From: an uncultured Lactobacillus sp.
Lineage (GTDB): Bacteria > Bacillota > Bacilli > Lactobacillales > Lactobacillaceae
DNA: 43,197 nucleotides
NCBI GenBank assembly: GCA_937916845.1
Contig: CALFSK010000004.1
Span: 1 to 43,197, forward strand
Direction: 5' to 3'
A program made the translations under genes and the position numbers. The notes beneath the pieces were generated by a model. The model searched no databases, had not been told where the DNA came from, and saw only the letters and a list, made by a program, of their open reading frames with translations. This document shows, piece after piece, positions 32,146-39,898 of this stretch. Position 1 is the first letter of the stretch. Each line of letters begins with the position of its first letter.

Positions 32146-32412
32146 TTATTTTTCTTCTTTATCACTCTTAATTACTTTTATAACCCATCGTTGTGAATAT
32201 CCGTACTGATTTGCTAATTCATAACTATTATGCCCATCATACCGTTCTAAAACGTGTTTTGATGCCAATTTACGATCATAGAGATGAATCGGAATCGTGA
32301 TTTGCATGCCCCGATATTGTTCAAATACTTTCAGCATACCTTCGACACCAATCAGCTCACTGACACCACGGTAAAACGAATGCAATGCGTCTACGTCGAC
32401 ATTCTCATTCAT
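32146..32412 (-). CDS. Mor-family DNA-binding protein, copy B
   Basis: 88 aa from the ATG at 32412, preceded by GGAGGGGG; a start further upstream would run into the previous gene. SELIGVEGMLKVFEQYRGMQITIPIHLYDR followed by YDGHNSYELANQYGYSQRWVIKVIK fits the Mor transcription-activator family (phage Mu Mor/C), where the C-terminal YGxSxRxV segment is the helix-turn-helix. Free-standing Mor-like proteins are common in Firmicutes. Third gene of the four-gene Mor/membrane array, with the membrane partner 19 bases downstream. Likely a regulator of the array or of surface genes; target unknown. Confidence 0.8.
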   Translation of the reverse strand: MNENVDVDALHSFYRGVSELIGVEGMLKVFEQYRGMQITIPIHLYDRKLASKHVLERYDGHNSYELANQYGYSQRWVIKVIKSDKEEK

Positions 32413-32437
32413 AGATAACCCCCTCCATATTATGAAA

Positions 32438-32815
32438 TCATTCGAACTCCAATGACCGATTATCCCTATCCTCTTGGTAGCCATTCTTTATTAATTGATG
32501 GTAATACCAAGTATTGAACATCATTCCAAAGTAAACACCTTCGATTAAATCCCAGATCCAATCAGTATCATCAAATAAATATGACAATCCCAAATTAATT
32601 AAAACTAAAATCAAAAGCACAACAAATGTCTTGGAAATAAACCCCCGTGTACGATATTTTTTGCTGAACATCGCATAAAATGCGGTAAAGAAGAAAGCTA
32701 ACCAGCAGAATTTATCTGTCACTTTTTTTTCGACAATCCGGCCATTCACTTGTTTTGACATTAATTTTGACCCTTTTACTCTTTTATTAAATGCAAACAA
32801 GTCTGACAAGTCCAA
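32438..32815 (-). CDS. Small membrane protein (DUF2628-like), copy A
   Basis: 125 aa from a TTG at 32815, supported by GGGAGG nine bases upstream. MDLSDLFAFNKRVKGSKLMSKQVNG, then FCWLAFFFTAFYAMF, TFVVLLILVLINLGLSYLF and LIEGVYFGMMFNTWYYHQLI, ending DNRSLEFE: two to three membrane helices with basic loops. Paralogue of the 31728-32126 product over its whole length. The second Mor-like gene begins 25 bases after its stop, so translation is probably linked. Unknown function. Confidence 0.72.
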   Translation of the reverse strand: MDLSDLFAFNKRVKGSKLMSKQVNGRIVEKKVTDKFCWLAFFFTAFYAMFSKKYRTRGFISKTFVVLLILVLINLGLSYLFDDTDWIWDLIEGVYFGMMFNTWYYHQLIKNGYQEDRDNRSLEFE

Positions 32816-32969
32816 TCCAATTCGCCTCCCAAAACCATCTTATGATATCGTTAACAATTATAATTAAGTTACTTCCATTACCACAGTCATACTAAACATG
32901 CTTAATAACATGATATTGTTGCTTATACTTAACATGGCATTGTCCATGCTACTGACTTATCAACCTTTT

Positions 32970-33227
32970 CTACTTATCATGCCTAATTTGATTTTTGACC
33001 CAGCGCTGCGAATAACCATATTTTTGCGCTAATTCGTTGCTATTATGGCCGTTATATTGGGCACGCAATCCAGCTTTGACCCGTTTTCGATCATATAAGT
33101 GCACCGGAAGTGTGATCTGGGTTCCCCGGTAAAACTGATAAAATTTCAACATTGCCGGTGTCCCTAATAATTCATTGAGCTCGCGATAAAAGGTACTGAG
33201 CATCTCAATATCAATCTTGTTTTCCAT
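32970..33227 (-). CDS. Mor-family DNA-binding protein, copy A
   Basis: 85 aa from the ATG at 33227 (AGGTGG upstream); a GTG four codons earlier lies inside that binding site. NELLGTPAMLKFYQFYRGTQITLPVHLYDRKRVKAGL then YNGHNSNELAQKYGYSQRWVKNQIRHDK: same Mor-type architecture as copy B, with the helix-turn-helix near-identical (YGYSQRWV). It heads the four-gene array; the first membrane gene starts 154 bases downstream. Divergent from the WYL regulator at 33403. Confidence 0.8.
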   Translation of the reverse strand: MENKIDIEMLSTFYRELNELLGTPAMLKFYQFYRGTQITLPVHLYDRKRVKAGLRAQYNGHNSNELAQKYGYSQRWVKNQIRHDK

Positions 33228-33321
33228 TTTCTTAACCACCTGCTTTGACTAATTACAGCTAATCATTTTTGATAATGGCTCACGTCATCCTATCCGTAAC
33301 CATTAGTTACGCGTCATATGA

Positions 33322-33372
33322 CTTGCTGTTGTTAATGCTATAATAGCAAGTGAGGTAGACGTATATTGTCTA
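33322..33372 (+). promoter_or_regulatory. Promoter and dyads upstream of the WYL regulator
   Basis: TGCTATAAT (33336-33344) is an extended -10. It is bracketed by CTTGCT (33322-33327) and AGCAAG (33345-33350), and TAGAC-N7-GTCTA (33356-33372) follows in the leader. These are plausible autoregulatory sites. Confidence 0.55.
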
Positions 33373-33402
33373 TGTATTTTAAATTATTTTGTGGAGGACT
33401 TT

Positions 33403-34362
33403 ATGAACTCAGCGTACCGGCAGCTTTATATTTTCCAATCATTGCTAACCAACCATATTCTTAATAAGTCCCACCTAGCCGATCACTTCGACGTTACGGA
33501 GCGGGCAATTCAGCGCGACTTTAGCCAAATTAAACAGTTTATTTTTGACCAACAGTTACCTTATCAGCTGACTTACTCAAGAAAACAAAGTGGTTATCAA
33601 TTAACGACCACTCAGGATCAATTATCAAAACAAACCGTCCTGTTACTCATCAAGATTCTTTTGGCTAGCCGGTCGTTGAATAAAACTGAACTGAACGCAA
33701 CGATTGCGAGTTTATTAGCGACACTATCCCAAACTGAGCAAGCTGAAGTTCAACCAATTATCAAAAACGAGCTTTTTTATTACCAACCGCTACGCCATCA
33801 ACAGGACCTAATTGCGTTAATCTGGCAACTCAGTCGTTTTATTACGCATCAGACGACAATTGATATCGATTATCGCAACAGTAAAAACCACACAGAAACG
33901 CGAACCATTTTGCCGCAAACAATTATCTTCTCGGAATACTATTTTTACGTTGTGGCTTACAGTGCCAAATACCAAGCAAACCGCTACTTTCGACTTGATC
34001 GGATTTTCAACTACCATCTCAGCAAACAAAAAATCCACCGTAGCCGTGCGGAACACGTCAGCGGTGGTCAATTAAGACAAGTTGTTCAGTTTATGCAACC
34101 GGGTGAAAAAGTCACGATTCAGTTTGAATTTTCTGGTGTCGTCGAAGCGGCGTTAGACCGTTTCCCTACAGCCAGAGTCATCACCGCCAAGAGTAACAGC
34201 CGTACAGCCCTGATTGAAACCGAGGTGGTCGACAACGGCGCAATCATGTGGCTATTAAGTCAAGGACCCCTGGTAAAGGTTGTTAGTCCAGCGAGCTTCG
34301 TTCAACAGATTCGTGAATCATTGGAGAAAACACTTAAGCTGTATTCATCTGAAAAGGCATAA
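33403..34362 (+). CDS. WYL-domain transcriptional regulator
   Basis: 319 aa from the ATG at 33403 (GGAGG upstream; a GTG at 33391 is inside the binding site). N-terminal DeoR-like helix-turn-helix LYIFQSLLTNHILNKSHLADHFDVTERAIQRDFSQIKQFI (about 8-47), then the WYL fold: IFSEYYFYVVAYSAKYQANRYFRLDRIFNY (about 173-202), where R-x-F-R-L-D-R-I is the conserved end of the motif, and a C-terminal WCX-like region (about 230-315). WYL proteins sense nucleotides or nucleic acid ligands and frequently regulate defence islands. It lies between the Mor array and the three-gene locus at 34456-39083, which makes a regulatory link worth testing. Confidence 0.87.
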   Translation: MNSAYRQLYIFQSLLTNHILNKSHLADHFDVTERAIQRDFSQIKQFIFDQQLPYQLTYSRKQSGYQLTTTQDQLSKQTVLLLIKILLASRSLNKTELNATIASLLATLSQTEQAEVQPIIKNELFYYQPLRHQQDLIALIWQLSRFITHQTTIDIDYRNSKNHTETRTILPQTIIFSEYYFYVVAYSAKYQANRYFRLDRIFNYHLSKQKIHRSRAEHVSGGQLRQVVQFMQPGEKVTIQFEFSGVVEAALDRFPTARVITAKSNSRTALIETEVVDNGAIMWLLSQGPLVKVVSPASFVQQIRESLEKTLKLYSSEKA

Positions 34363-34395
34363 AACAATAGTCCTAGTGTAAACAATTTAGATATA

Positions 34396-34443
34396 AAGTG
34401 TCCATAATCATTAGGTTGTGAAATCTAATAATTATGGACACTT
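34396..34443. terminator. Bidirectional terminator
   Basis: Perfect 13-bp stem AAGTGTCCATAAT with complement and a 22-nt loop, T-rich tail (GATTTTATTT). It separates the WYL gene (+) from the nuclease-like gene (-). Confidence 0.82.
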
Positions 34444-34455
34444 GATTTTATTTAT

Positions 34456-35997
34456 CTATGATTGTAAATACCCAATCTTGTTGATTCCAACAACACCCCG
34501 TCTGAGCATCCCAGTTTCCAGATGATCAAAGCTGAAATGATCCATTGGAAATGTTTCAAGTTCAAAAGAATCCATCTCAAGGGTTTCGAGGCTAAGATGG
34601 TCCATTGAAAAGCGGTCAAGTCCCATCGATTTAAGTATATCATCAGTCATCGTATAATCTTGATCCACTAAGCCAAAAATCGTTGTGCCGTTTTTCATTG
34701 CATACGATAATGCTAAATGTTCGACGCCACCGTATACCATACCACCAATGACACTTCCTACAATACTACCAATGGTCATGCCAATTGGTCCAAGTCCCAT
34801 CATTAGCACACCACCACCAAATGAAAAAACCGTCGAAAACAGTAACGAATTAACTTTCTGTTTGGCCTCAATTGCTGTTATTTTTCCAATACTATATTGG
34901 ATGTATGTTTTACATGCACCATACGTTAGTACTACTAAGCTTCCTATTCCTGCTGGTAAAACATCTTTCAAGCTCTCTTTGGTTAAATGCTCACCAAATA
35001 ATCCTGCCATTGCATCACCAGTTAAGTAGCTGGTAATCGTTGCTTGAAAAAATGCGTCCGCTGCATTATTTACAGCAATCCCACTACCAGCTGATAAATC
35101 TTCAAAGCTTACCCCTTCATCATTCATCAGGCTTTGAACACCTTGGAACAACGTCGGTAGTAGCGACACAACAGCTGAAACGACGGCAGCGCTGACGCCA
35201 GTCTTCAAGGCTTGCTTTAAGACATACATTTGGTTATTTCTGATTAAACTTTTTTCATCTAAGCCATACTTTTCAGGATCAAACTTTCCATTTTTAGCAT
35301 CAGTTGCTAAATCAGTGGAGTCTTGTTTGCCCAAATTGCTAGAACTGACACCGTCTTTTTTTATTTTACTATCTAGATTTTTTAGTACCCCACGGGTTGC
35401 TTCAGCCTGACTACTATCCCCATTAGCATCATATAGTCTTATTTTTTTAACCAGATAATTTTTTGCATCCTGTAGTTGATCACTAGGAATTAATTTAATC
35501 ATATCTTCCGGATAAATAATTGTGTCTGCACTGGCACCCTTTGGCGCATTTTCTTTAAACCACTGGTCAAATCCTTCCACACTACCATGATGCTGCTGTT
35601 TATAGTGTGCTAGGTAACTCGTTCTTTGCTTATTAACACTTTGCAGGGCAGTTGCATAATATTTCAATTGCACATTTTCACCAGTGTTAAGCGTGACATC
35701 TGCTGATCCCAATGTATTTACTCGTGGTATATCTGCTCCGACCGATTTTCCTTTAATTATTGCGTCAATATTAAACGTATCAGCATGCCAAAATTCAGCT
35801 AAATCACCACCCAATATTTTGGAACTTTTAGCAGTGTTTTGTTGGGCATTCTTTATCAAGTCTTGAGTTAGCTTATCAACTGTCTGCTGAACATTTTGTG
35901 TGTATTCAACTCCTTTTCCTGCACCAAACATTGCAGCACCTTTATCTATGGCTTCTCTCCCAACGCGCCGATAGGATTCCTTATTATGCTCATTCAT
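34456..35997 (-). CDS. Novel membrane protein with PD-(D/E)xK-like motif and five-residue repeat tail
   Basis: 513 aa from the ATG at 35997, which overlaps the stop of the upstream gene by 8 bases, so translation is coupled. Residues 60-125 read GGDLAEFWHADTFN...PRVNTLGSADVTLNTGENVQLKYY: E68, D100 and Q110-x-K112 match the acidic-D-(E/Q)xK core of PD-(D/E)xK nucleases. A polar linker (125-260) precedes hydrophobic segments at about 268-288, 345-368, 384-402 and 404-425; the last two are Gly-rich, membrane-hairpin-like. Residues 463-493 form six to seven repeats of [FL]-x-[MLF]-[DE]-x, then a basic end. I do not recognise the family. A nuclease tied to a membrane module suggests a defence or contact-dependent toxin role; this is inference. 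Confidence 0.7.
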   Translation of the reverse strand: MNEHNKESYRRVGREAIDKGAAMFGAGKGVEYTQNVQQTVDKLTQDLIKNAQQNTAKSSKILGGDLAEFWHADTFNIDAIIKGKSVGADIPRVNTLGSADVTLNTGENVQLKYYATALQSVNKQRTSYLAHYKQQHHGSVEGFDQWFKENAPKGASADTIIYPEDMIKLIPSDQLQDAKNYLVKKIRLYDANGDSSQAEATRGVLKNLDSKIKKDGVSSSNLGKQDSTDLATDAKNGKFDPEKYGLDEKSLIRNNQMYVLKQALKTGVSAAVVSAVVSLLPTLFQGVQSLMNDEGVSFEDLSAGSGIAVNNAADAFFQATITSYLTGDAMAGLFGEHLTKESLKDVLPAGIGSLVVLTYGACKTYIQYSIGKITAIEAKQKVNSLLFSTVFSFGGGVLMMGLGPIGMTIGSIVGSVIGGMVYGGVEHLALSYAMKNGTTIFGLVDQDYTMTDDILKSMGLDRFSMDHLSLETLEMDSFELETFPMDHFSFDHLETGMLRRGVVGINKIGYLQS

Positions 35998-36715
35998 TAT
36001 CTTCAGCTTTTTCGTCTGCATGATCCGCATCCAAAGCTTCTCTGACATCCGATTGTGTCATATATTCGACATCGCCATCAGAATCACCAGCCATAAAATC
36101 TTTCAAATAATAATTTACGAACAGAAAAACAATTGCAACATCAACATCATCAATCAGATCTTGTTTTGACACATGTAGTGCATATAATGCTGGCGCACCC
36201 ATAATCCCAATCCCATTCACAACAGATGCGGCTACCTTCGCTGTTTCTACTGCGTTTACACCTGGTTTTGACTTTGATTTCACTTTTTTGGTAAGTGCAG
36301 AAAAGCTATTCCCCAGTTTATGCATTCCTTTGTGAACTTGCCCATCGTTTTCATTGAAATCAGATATTTTGCTTAAAGAATTGCTGGGATACCAACTCCT
36401 GAGCACTTCGGCGTTATCAGTTTTAATTAGTTTTTGCTCAACGTCCAACGCTGCCTCATTCGCACCAATACGTAGTGAAATTCCATCAACCGATAATAAT
36501 TCGTCTAAACTATTTCGATGGTTCTTAAGAGGTTTTGAATCTTCAACAAAAACTGTTCGCTGGGCCATACTAGTCGCGTCTGCTTTTTCATATTCACTCT
36601 CGGTCCACACCTTTGCTTTGTAACCAGCTTTTCTTACTTCAATTGCTAACAAATTACCCAATGGTACATTCTTCTTTTTGACCACAATTAATAAACTCGA
36701 ACTTGCATTCATCAT
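35990..36715 (-). CDS. Uncharacterised partner of the nuclease-like protein
   Basis: 241 aa from the ATG at 36715 (GGAG six bases upstream); a TTG at 36763 lies in the promoter. N-terminal about 85 residues have a Rossmann-like pattern (SLLIVVKKKNVPLGNLLAIEV, KAKVWTESEY, RTVFVED). The middle is basic, with KKVKSKSKP near 140. ASVVNGIGIMGAPALYAL and VDVAIVFLFVNYYL are moderately hydrophobic and may be membrane-associated. The C-terminus is very acidic (DADHADEKAEDNE). No known family recognised. First gene of a two-gene unit, translationally coupled to the nuclease-like gene; might be a sensor, chaperone or immunity partner. Confidence 0.65.
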   Translation of the reverse strand: MMNASSSLLIVVKKKNVPLGNLLAIEVRKAGYKAKVWTESEYEKADATSMAQRTVFVEDSKPLKNHRNSLDELLSVDGISLRIGANEAALDVEQKLIKTDNAEVLRSWYPSNSLSKISDFNENDGQVHKGMHKLGNSFSALTKKVKSKSKPGVNAVETAKVAASVVNGIGIMGAPALYALHVSKQDLIDDVDVAIVFLFVNYYLKDFMAGDSDGDVEYMTQSDVREALDADHADEKAEDNE

Positions 36716-36733
36716 ATTTATCTCCATTCTAAG

Positions 36734-36758
36734 AAAGCGCTTTATTAATTTTATTATA
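36734..36758 (-). promoter_or_regulatory. Leftward promoter with AAGCGCTT palindrome
   Basis: TATAAT on the minus strand (36753-36758) places the start near 36746. AAAGCGCTTT (36734-36743) is a perfect 10-bp palindrome immediately downstream. The core matches the centre of CcpA cre sites only partly, so a dedicated repressor is equally possible. Confidence 0.6.
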
Positions 36759-36806
36759 CTCAAAATCAGACTAATTTATCATTACTCCTGACAATTCTAA
36801 AAAATT

Positions 36807-36860
36807 TTGCGTATAACTCACAAAAATTATATTATATGATTGCAAGACAAAAAAGCGCTT
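36807..36860 (+). promoter_or_regulatory. Rightward promoter with AAGCGCTT palindrome
   Basis: TTGCGT (36807-36812) and TATTAT (36830-36835), spacer 17. AAGCGCTT (36853-36860), the same palindrome as on the leftward side, lies about 11 bases downstream of the expected start. Confidence 0.62.
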
Positions 36861-36893
36861 ACATATATAGGTTGCCAAAAGGACGGGATAATT

Positions 36894-39083
36894 ATGGGAT
36901 TATTTGATAACATTAAAAAATTTGCTGATGAAGTTACTGATACCGATTCATGTACTTTAGGGGATCAAGTCCCAGATTCGACACTCAAGGACCAATTACG
37001 GGAAATTGTCGGCCAAGAAGGAAATAGTCAGGCCTCCACTACCGAAATTAAACATAAAAAAATTGAGAATTTACAAACTAATCTAGGACTCGATTATCAT
37101 AAAACCGTCTTTTTTATTGATACAACGCTAATGCGTCACAACGGTAGTCTAGGTATTGGCAGCACCATCGACTGCCTCTACTGGAATTTCAACAATGACG
37201 ACACCCACCAGCTCCCCCTAACCGATTTAGTATTATGTAATCTATCGGAAGATAAATTAACTAAAGTTACGACTACTGACGATAACCAATTTATCACGCA
37301 AACTTTTGATTTTAGCTCAGAAGTTGTGCCAACGATAAAAAAAGTTAAAGCCCTTTTTACCAATGATCAAACTATCCAAACCACTTATCAATCAAAAATC
37401 GATACAATGCTACAACAAGAACAAGTGCCAACTGAAAGTCTGCAACAGCTTGAACTTCTTGAGATTACCACGATTTCCCAACACGCTATCATCGAAGCAA
37501 ATCTGATTAATCAAGCCTTCAGTAATAACGACTGGTCTAGTATTGATACCAATTTAACTGCCCTAAACATTAATGACTCTGTTGCCTTCGATCACAATCG
37601 GCAAACTGTACTCAAAAAAATTTCTGAGCGCCTAGACTCAAATGATGATATTAGTCGTGATGAATTGACTCAACTCAACTATTTGTTAAACAAATTTGAT
37701 TACAACCACCTGTATACTACCGAAACCATTAAATTACAGGTGCTCCTAGGAAAAAGCTTTGACGCTAAAATCACCGCTTACGCTAGGTTAAGTGAAGAAG
37801 AACGTAATAAAATCATCAGTGAAATTTCGCAAACTGAAGAAGAGAACCGTTCTCGTGTCGAAGACGCAGTCGAACAAACTGATACTGCTTATTTTGAAAG
37901 TCATCAAGCACAGGCCAACCTAGCTTTGACTGCTGGGCTCTTGCCAGTTGAGTATGCACTCTTATTGAAGAAACCAGCCGACTTTATTAGTAAATTGATG
38001 GAGTTTACTGACAGTGATTTACTGACCAATCCAAGTAACGCTTACCAATTTTCACTAGAAGAACTGGCTGCCAGCCATCAAAGTAAAGATTATTTTCTTG
38101 CTACCGTAAGCAATGATGCTAACCGTCCTAAAGAAAACATACTCGACAAAATGTCCCATACAGCTCTACGCGAAAACGCCCATACCATTGCACTTGCCAA
38201 ACAACAGGGTAAAGATGTCAGTGAAGCTGAGCAGAAATACAATGAGCAAGTTGCACGAGTCCGACAATCGGACCAAAGATTGGCACAGGAGCAAAGCGAG
38301 TGGGATAGTCAAACATCAGCCAAACTATACGAAAACTATTATAATTTTTACTATGAGCTTACTGGTATTAATACGAATGCATTAAAGACTATCCTCCGAA
38401 GTCGCTTTCTCAATCAAAAACAAGATGCCCTAAATACACTCGTCAAAAAATTAGAACATCTAACTAATAACCTCAACGATTTACAGCACACGCTCAATAA
38501 CCCAGTCGATGACTTAGTAGACCAACGATACAATGCCAATAAACTAGTACGCGGGGAATTTGAAAAAGCTGAGGATTTTGACCAACGTGTCCTTGAACGC
38601 CGTCAAAATTTGAAAGATGAAATCACTAAGAACCTAGACGACGAAATTGCAAAATTAACCCAAGACTTCAACGAAAAAACTGAGAAAAAACGGCAGCTCA
38701 TTCAAAATAAAGATTCGTTAATTGAACAGCTCAAATTTGGTGCCAAAATCATCGATAACATGCTTAGTGAAATAATAGATCCATCAGCTACAAGTTTCGT
38801 TAAAAAAATCATTTTTGATTCTGATTTAAGCAATTTAACCATTGGCAAGTACGATCCCGATACTTTTACTTTTTCAACAAAGAGCCCGCTTGGAGCTGAC
38901 ACTGTCGAAGTACCAATTGAAGTTGCACCAGAATTTAGAGATAACTTTTCTGCCGAAACCGTTACTGATTTTCGGGTTGCGCCCCATAATGACGACCACT
39001 GGGTACTAGCTGTGTATCCATTCAAAGGGGCTGTTTACCGAATCCCTGTCGAAAAACTACCAACCGAAGAAGATTCAGATTAA
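36894..39083 (+). CDS. Large coiled-coil protein with PH-like N-terminal domain, uncharacterised
   Basis: 729 aa from the ATG at 36894 (GGACGGG upstream); a TTG 18 codons earlier is at the transcription start. Residues about 60-150 (FFIDTTLMRHNGSLGIGSTIDCLYWNF...LPLTDLVLCN) resemble PH-like 'stress' modules in which a hydrophobic ID-T segment is followed by a Gly-rich turn. Residues about 280-420 are helical, and strong heptad patterns occur at about 430-480 and about 520-650 (for example GEFEKAEDFDQRVLERRQNLKDE). A compact C-terminal domain (about 655-729) ends KGAVYRIPVEKLP. No signal peptide, membrane segment or Walker motif. It faces the nuclease-like pair across a shared regulatory region and probably works with it. 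Function unknown. Confidence 0.72.
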   Translation: MGLFDNIKKFADEVTDTDSCTLGDQVPDSTLKDQLREIVGQEGNSQASTTEIKHKKIENLQTNLGLDYHKTVFFIDTTLMRHNGSLGIGSTIDCLYWNFNNDDTHQLPLTDLVLCNLSEDKLTKVTTTDDNQFITQTFDFSSEVVPTIKKVKALFTNDQTIQTTYQSKIDTMLQQEQVPTESLQQLELLEITTISQHAIIEANLINQAFSNNDWSSIDTNLTALNINDSVAFDHNRQTVLKKISERLDSNDDISRDELTQLNYLLNKFDYNHLYTTETIKLQVLLGKSFDAKITAYARLSEEERNKIISEISQTEEENRSRVEDAVEQTDTAYFESHQAQANLALTAGLLPVEYALLLKKPADFISKLMEFTDSDLLTNPSNAYQFSLEELAASHQSKDYFLATVSNDANRPKENILDKMSHTALRENAHTIALAKQQGKDVSEAEQKYNEQVARVRQSDQRLAQEQSEWDSQTSAKLYENYYNFYYELTGINTNALKTILRSRFLNQKQDALNTLVKKLEHLTNNLNDLQHTLNNPVDDLVDQRYNANKLVRGEFEKAEDFDQRVLERRQNLKDEITKNLDDEIAKLTQDFNEKTEKKRQLIQNKDSLIEQLKFGAKIIDNMLSEIIDPSATSFVKKIIFDSDLSNLTIGKYDPDTFTFSTKSPLGADTVEVPIEVAPEFRDNFSAETVTDFRVAPHNDDHWVLAVYPFKGAVYRIPVEKLPTEEDSD

Positions 39084-39110
39084 CAAAAAGTATAACTGAA
39101 AATTGCCTTC

Positions 39111-39153
39111 AAATGACCTTATTCCGGTACGTTGCTGGATGAGGTCATTTTTT
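39111..39153 (+). terminator. Terminator of coiled-coil gene
   Basis: AAATGACCT and AGGTCATTT arms around 22 bases, with further A-T pairing inside, then TTT. Confidence 0.85.
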
Positions 39154-39212
39154 GACAAGACTAATCTATTCATTAACAAACCTGTTAAAATTAAACTAAT
39201 CAATTAAATTTA

Positions 39213-39258
39213 AAAAGTAAAATATATCTATTGATATATTTTACTTTTAGGCTATAAT
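39213..39258 (+). promoter_or_regulatory. TetR promoter with 16-bp-arm operator
   Basis: AAAAGTAAAATATATC (39213-39228), TATT loop, and exact complement (39233-39248). It overlaps the -35 TTGATA (39231-39236), which is 16 bases from TATAAT (39253-39258). An operator of this size over the -35 box is typical of TetR autorepression. Confidence 0.82.
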
Positions 39259-39271
39259 CGAGGATATAAAT

Positions 39272-39862
39272 ATGACAACTAAACGTGAATTAAATGCTCA
39301 GGCCCATCAGAAAACCATTTTAGCTACGGCCGCCACCCTTTTCAAGCGGGACGGCGTACAGGCAACTAGTATCACCACCATCGCACAACAAGCTAACGTC
39401 TCCACGCGCACACTCTATAAATATTTTCCTAATAAAAACGAGTTAGCGCATGCCGTCTACTTAGCTGATATCGACGATGGCATTGCGACTAATACTGCGA
39501 TCCTACACGATGCTCAGTTAGACTTTCAGGCCAAATTGACTAAGATGATGCAGAACCAAATGGAACTAAGTCAAAAATTGCATCCCGACTACTTACGCTA
39601 CGCTGCTGAGGACTTCCAAGGTAAGACCGGTCATCCGGAGACTGGTCCTAACTGCTTGGGCAAATTAGATAACTTCTGGTCAACCTTAATTGCGTTAGGC
39701 ATGAGTAGTGGTGCCATCAGTCAACAGCACGAGCCCACAGCGCTTCGTCTTTATATTCAAGCGTTCTTCAATCTCGGCCAAACGACCATCACTGACCCCA
39801 AAGTCTTGCAAGACTTGACCCAATTATTTTTTCACGGCTTGAACGGACAAATCACGGGTTAG
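39272..39862 (+). CDS. TetR-family transcriptional regulator of the downstream ABC transporter
   Basis: 196 aa. Helix-turn-helix QKTILATAATLFKRDGVQATSITTIAQQANVSTRTLYKYFPNKNELAHAVY (about 11-62), then an all-helical ligand domain. CGAGGA precedes the ATG. It heads a three-gene unit with an ABC ATPase and permease, and the promoter carries a large palindrome overlapping the -35, so it most likely represses its own operon until an exported compound binds. Confidence 0.9.
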   Translation: MTTKRELNAQAHQKTILATAATLFKRDGVQATSITTIAQQANVSTRTLYKYFPNKNELAHAVYLADIDDGIATNTAILHDAQLDFQAKLTKMMQNQMELSQKLHPDYLRYAAEDFQGKTGHPETGPNCLGKLDNFWSTLIALGMSSGAISQQHEPTALRLYIQAFFNLGQTTITDPKVLQDLTQLFFHGLNGQITG

Positions 39863-39898
39863 TTGCCAATTTAAATTTAGGCTTTCGAGGTGGTTGCA

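Noticed and set aside
31728..33227. Prophage remnant because of Mor-like genes
   Set aside because: No integrase, structural or lysis genes nearby; Mor-like proteins are common outside phages in Firmicutes.
34515..34610. Classical pentapeptide-repeat protein
   Set aside because: Period is five, but the acidic residue is two positions before the large hydrophobic residue rather than directly before it, so the A(D/N)Lxx pattern does not fit.
34452..34643. A 63-aa minus-strand frame over the repeat tail
   Set aside because: Shadow of the five-residue repeat in another frame (WILAS/WIISA pattern); no independent start site.
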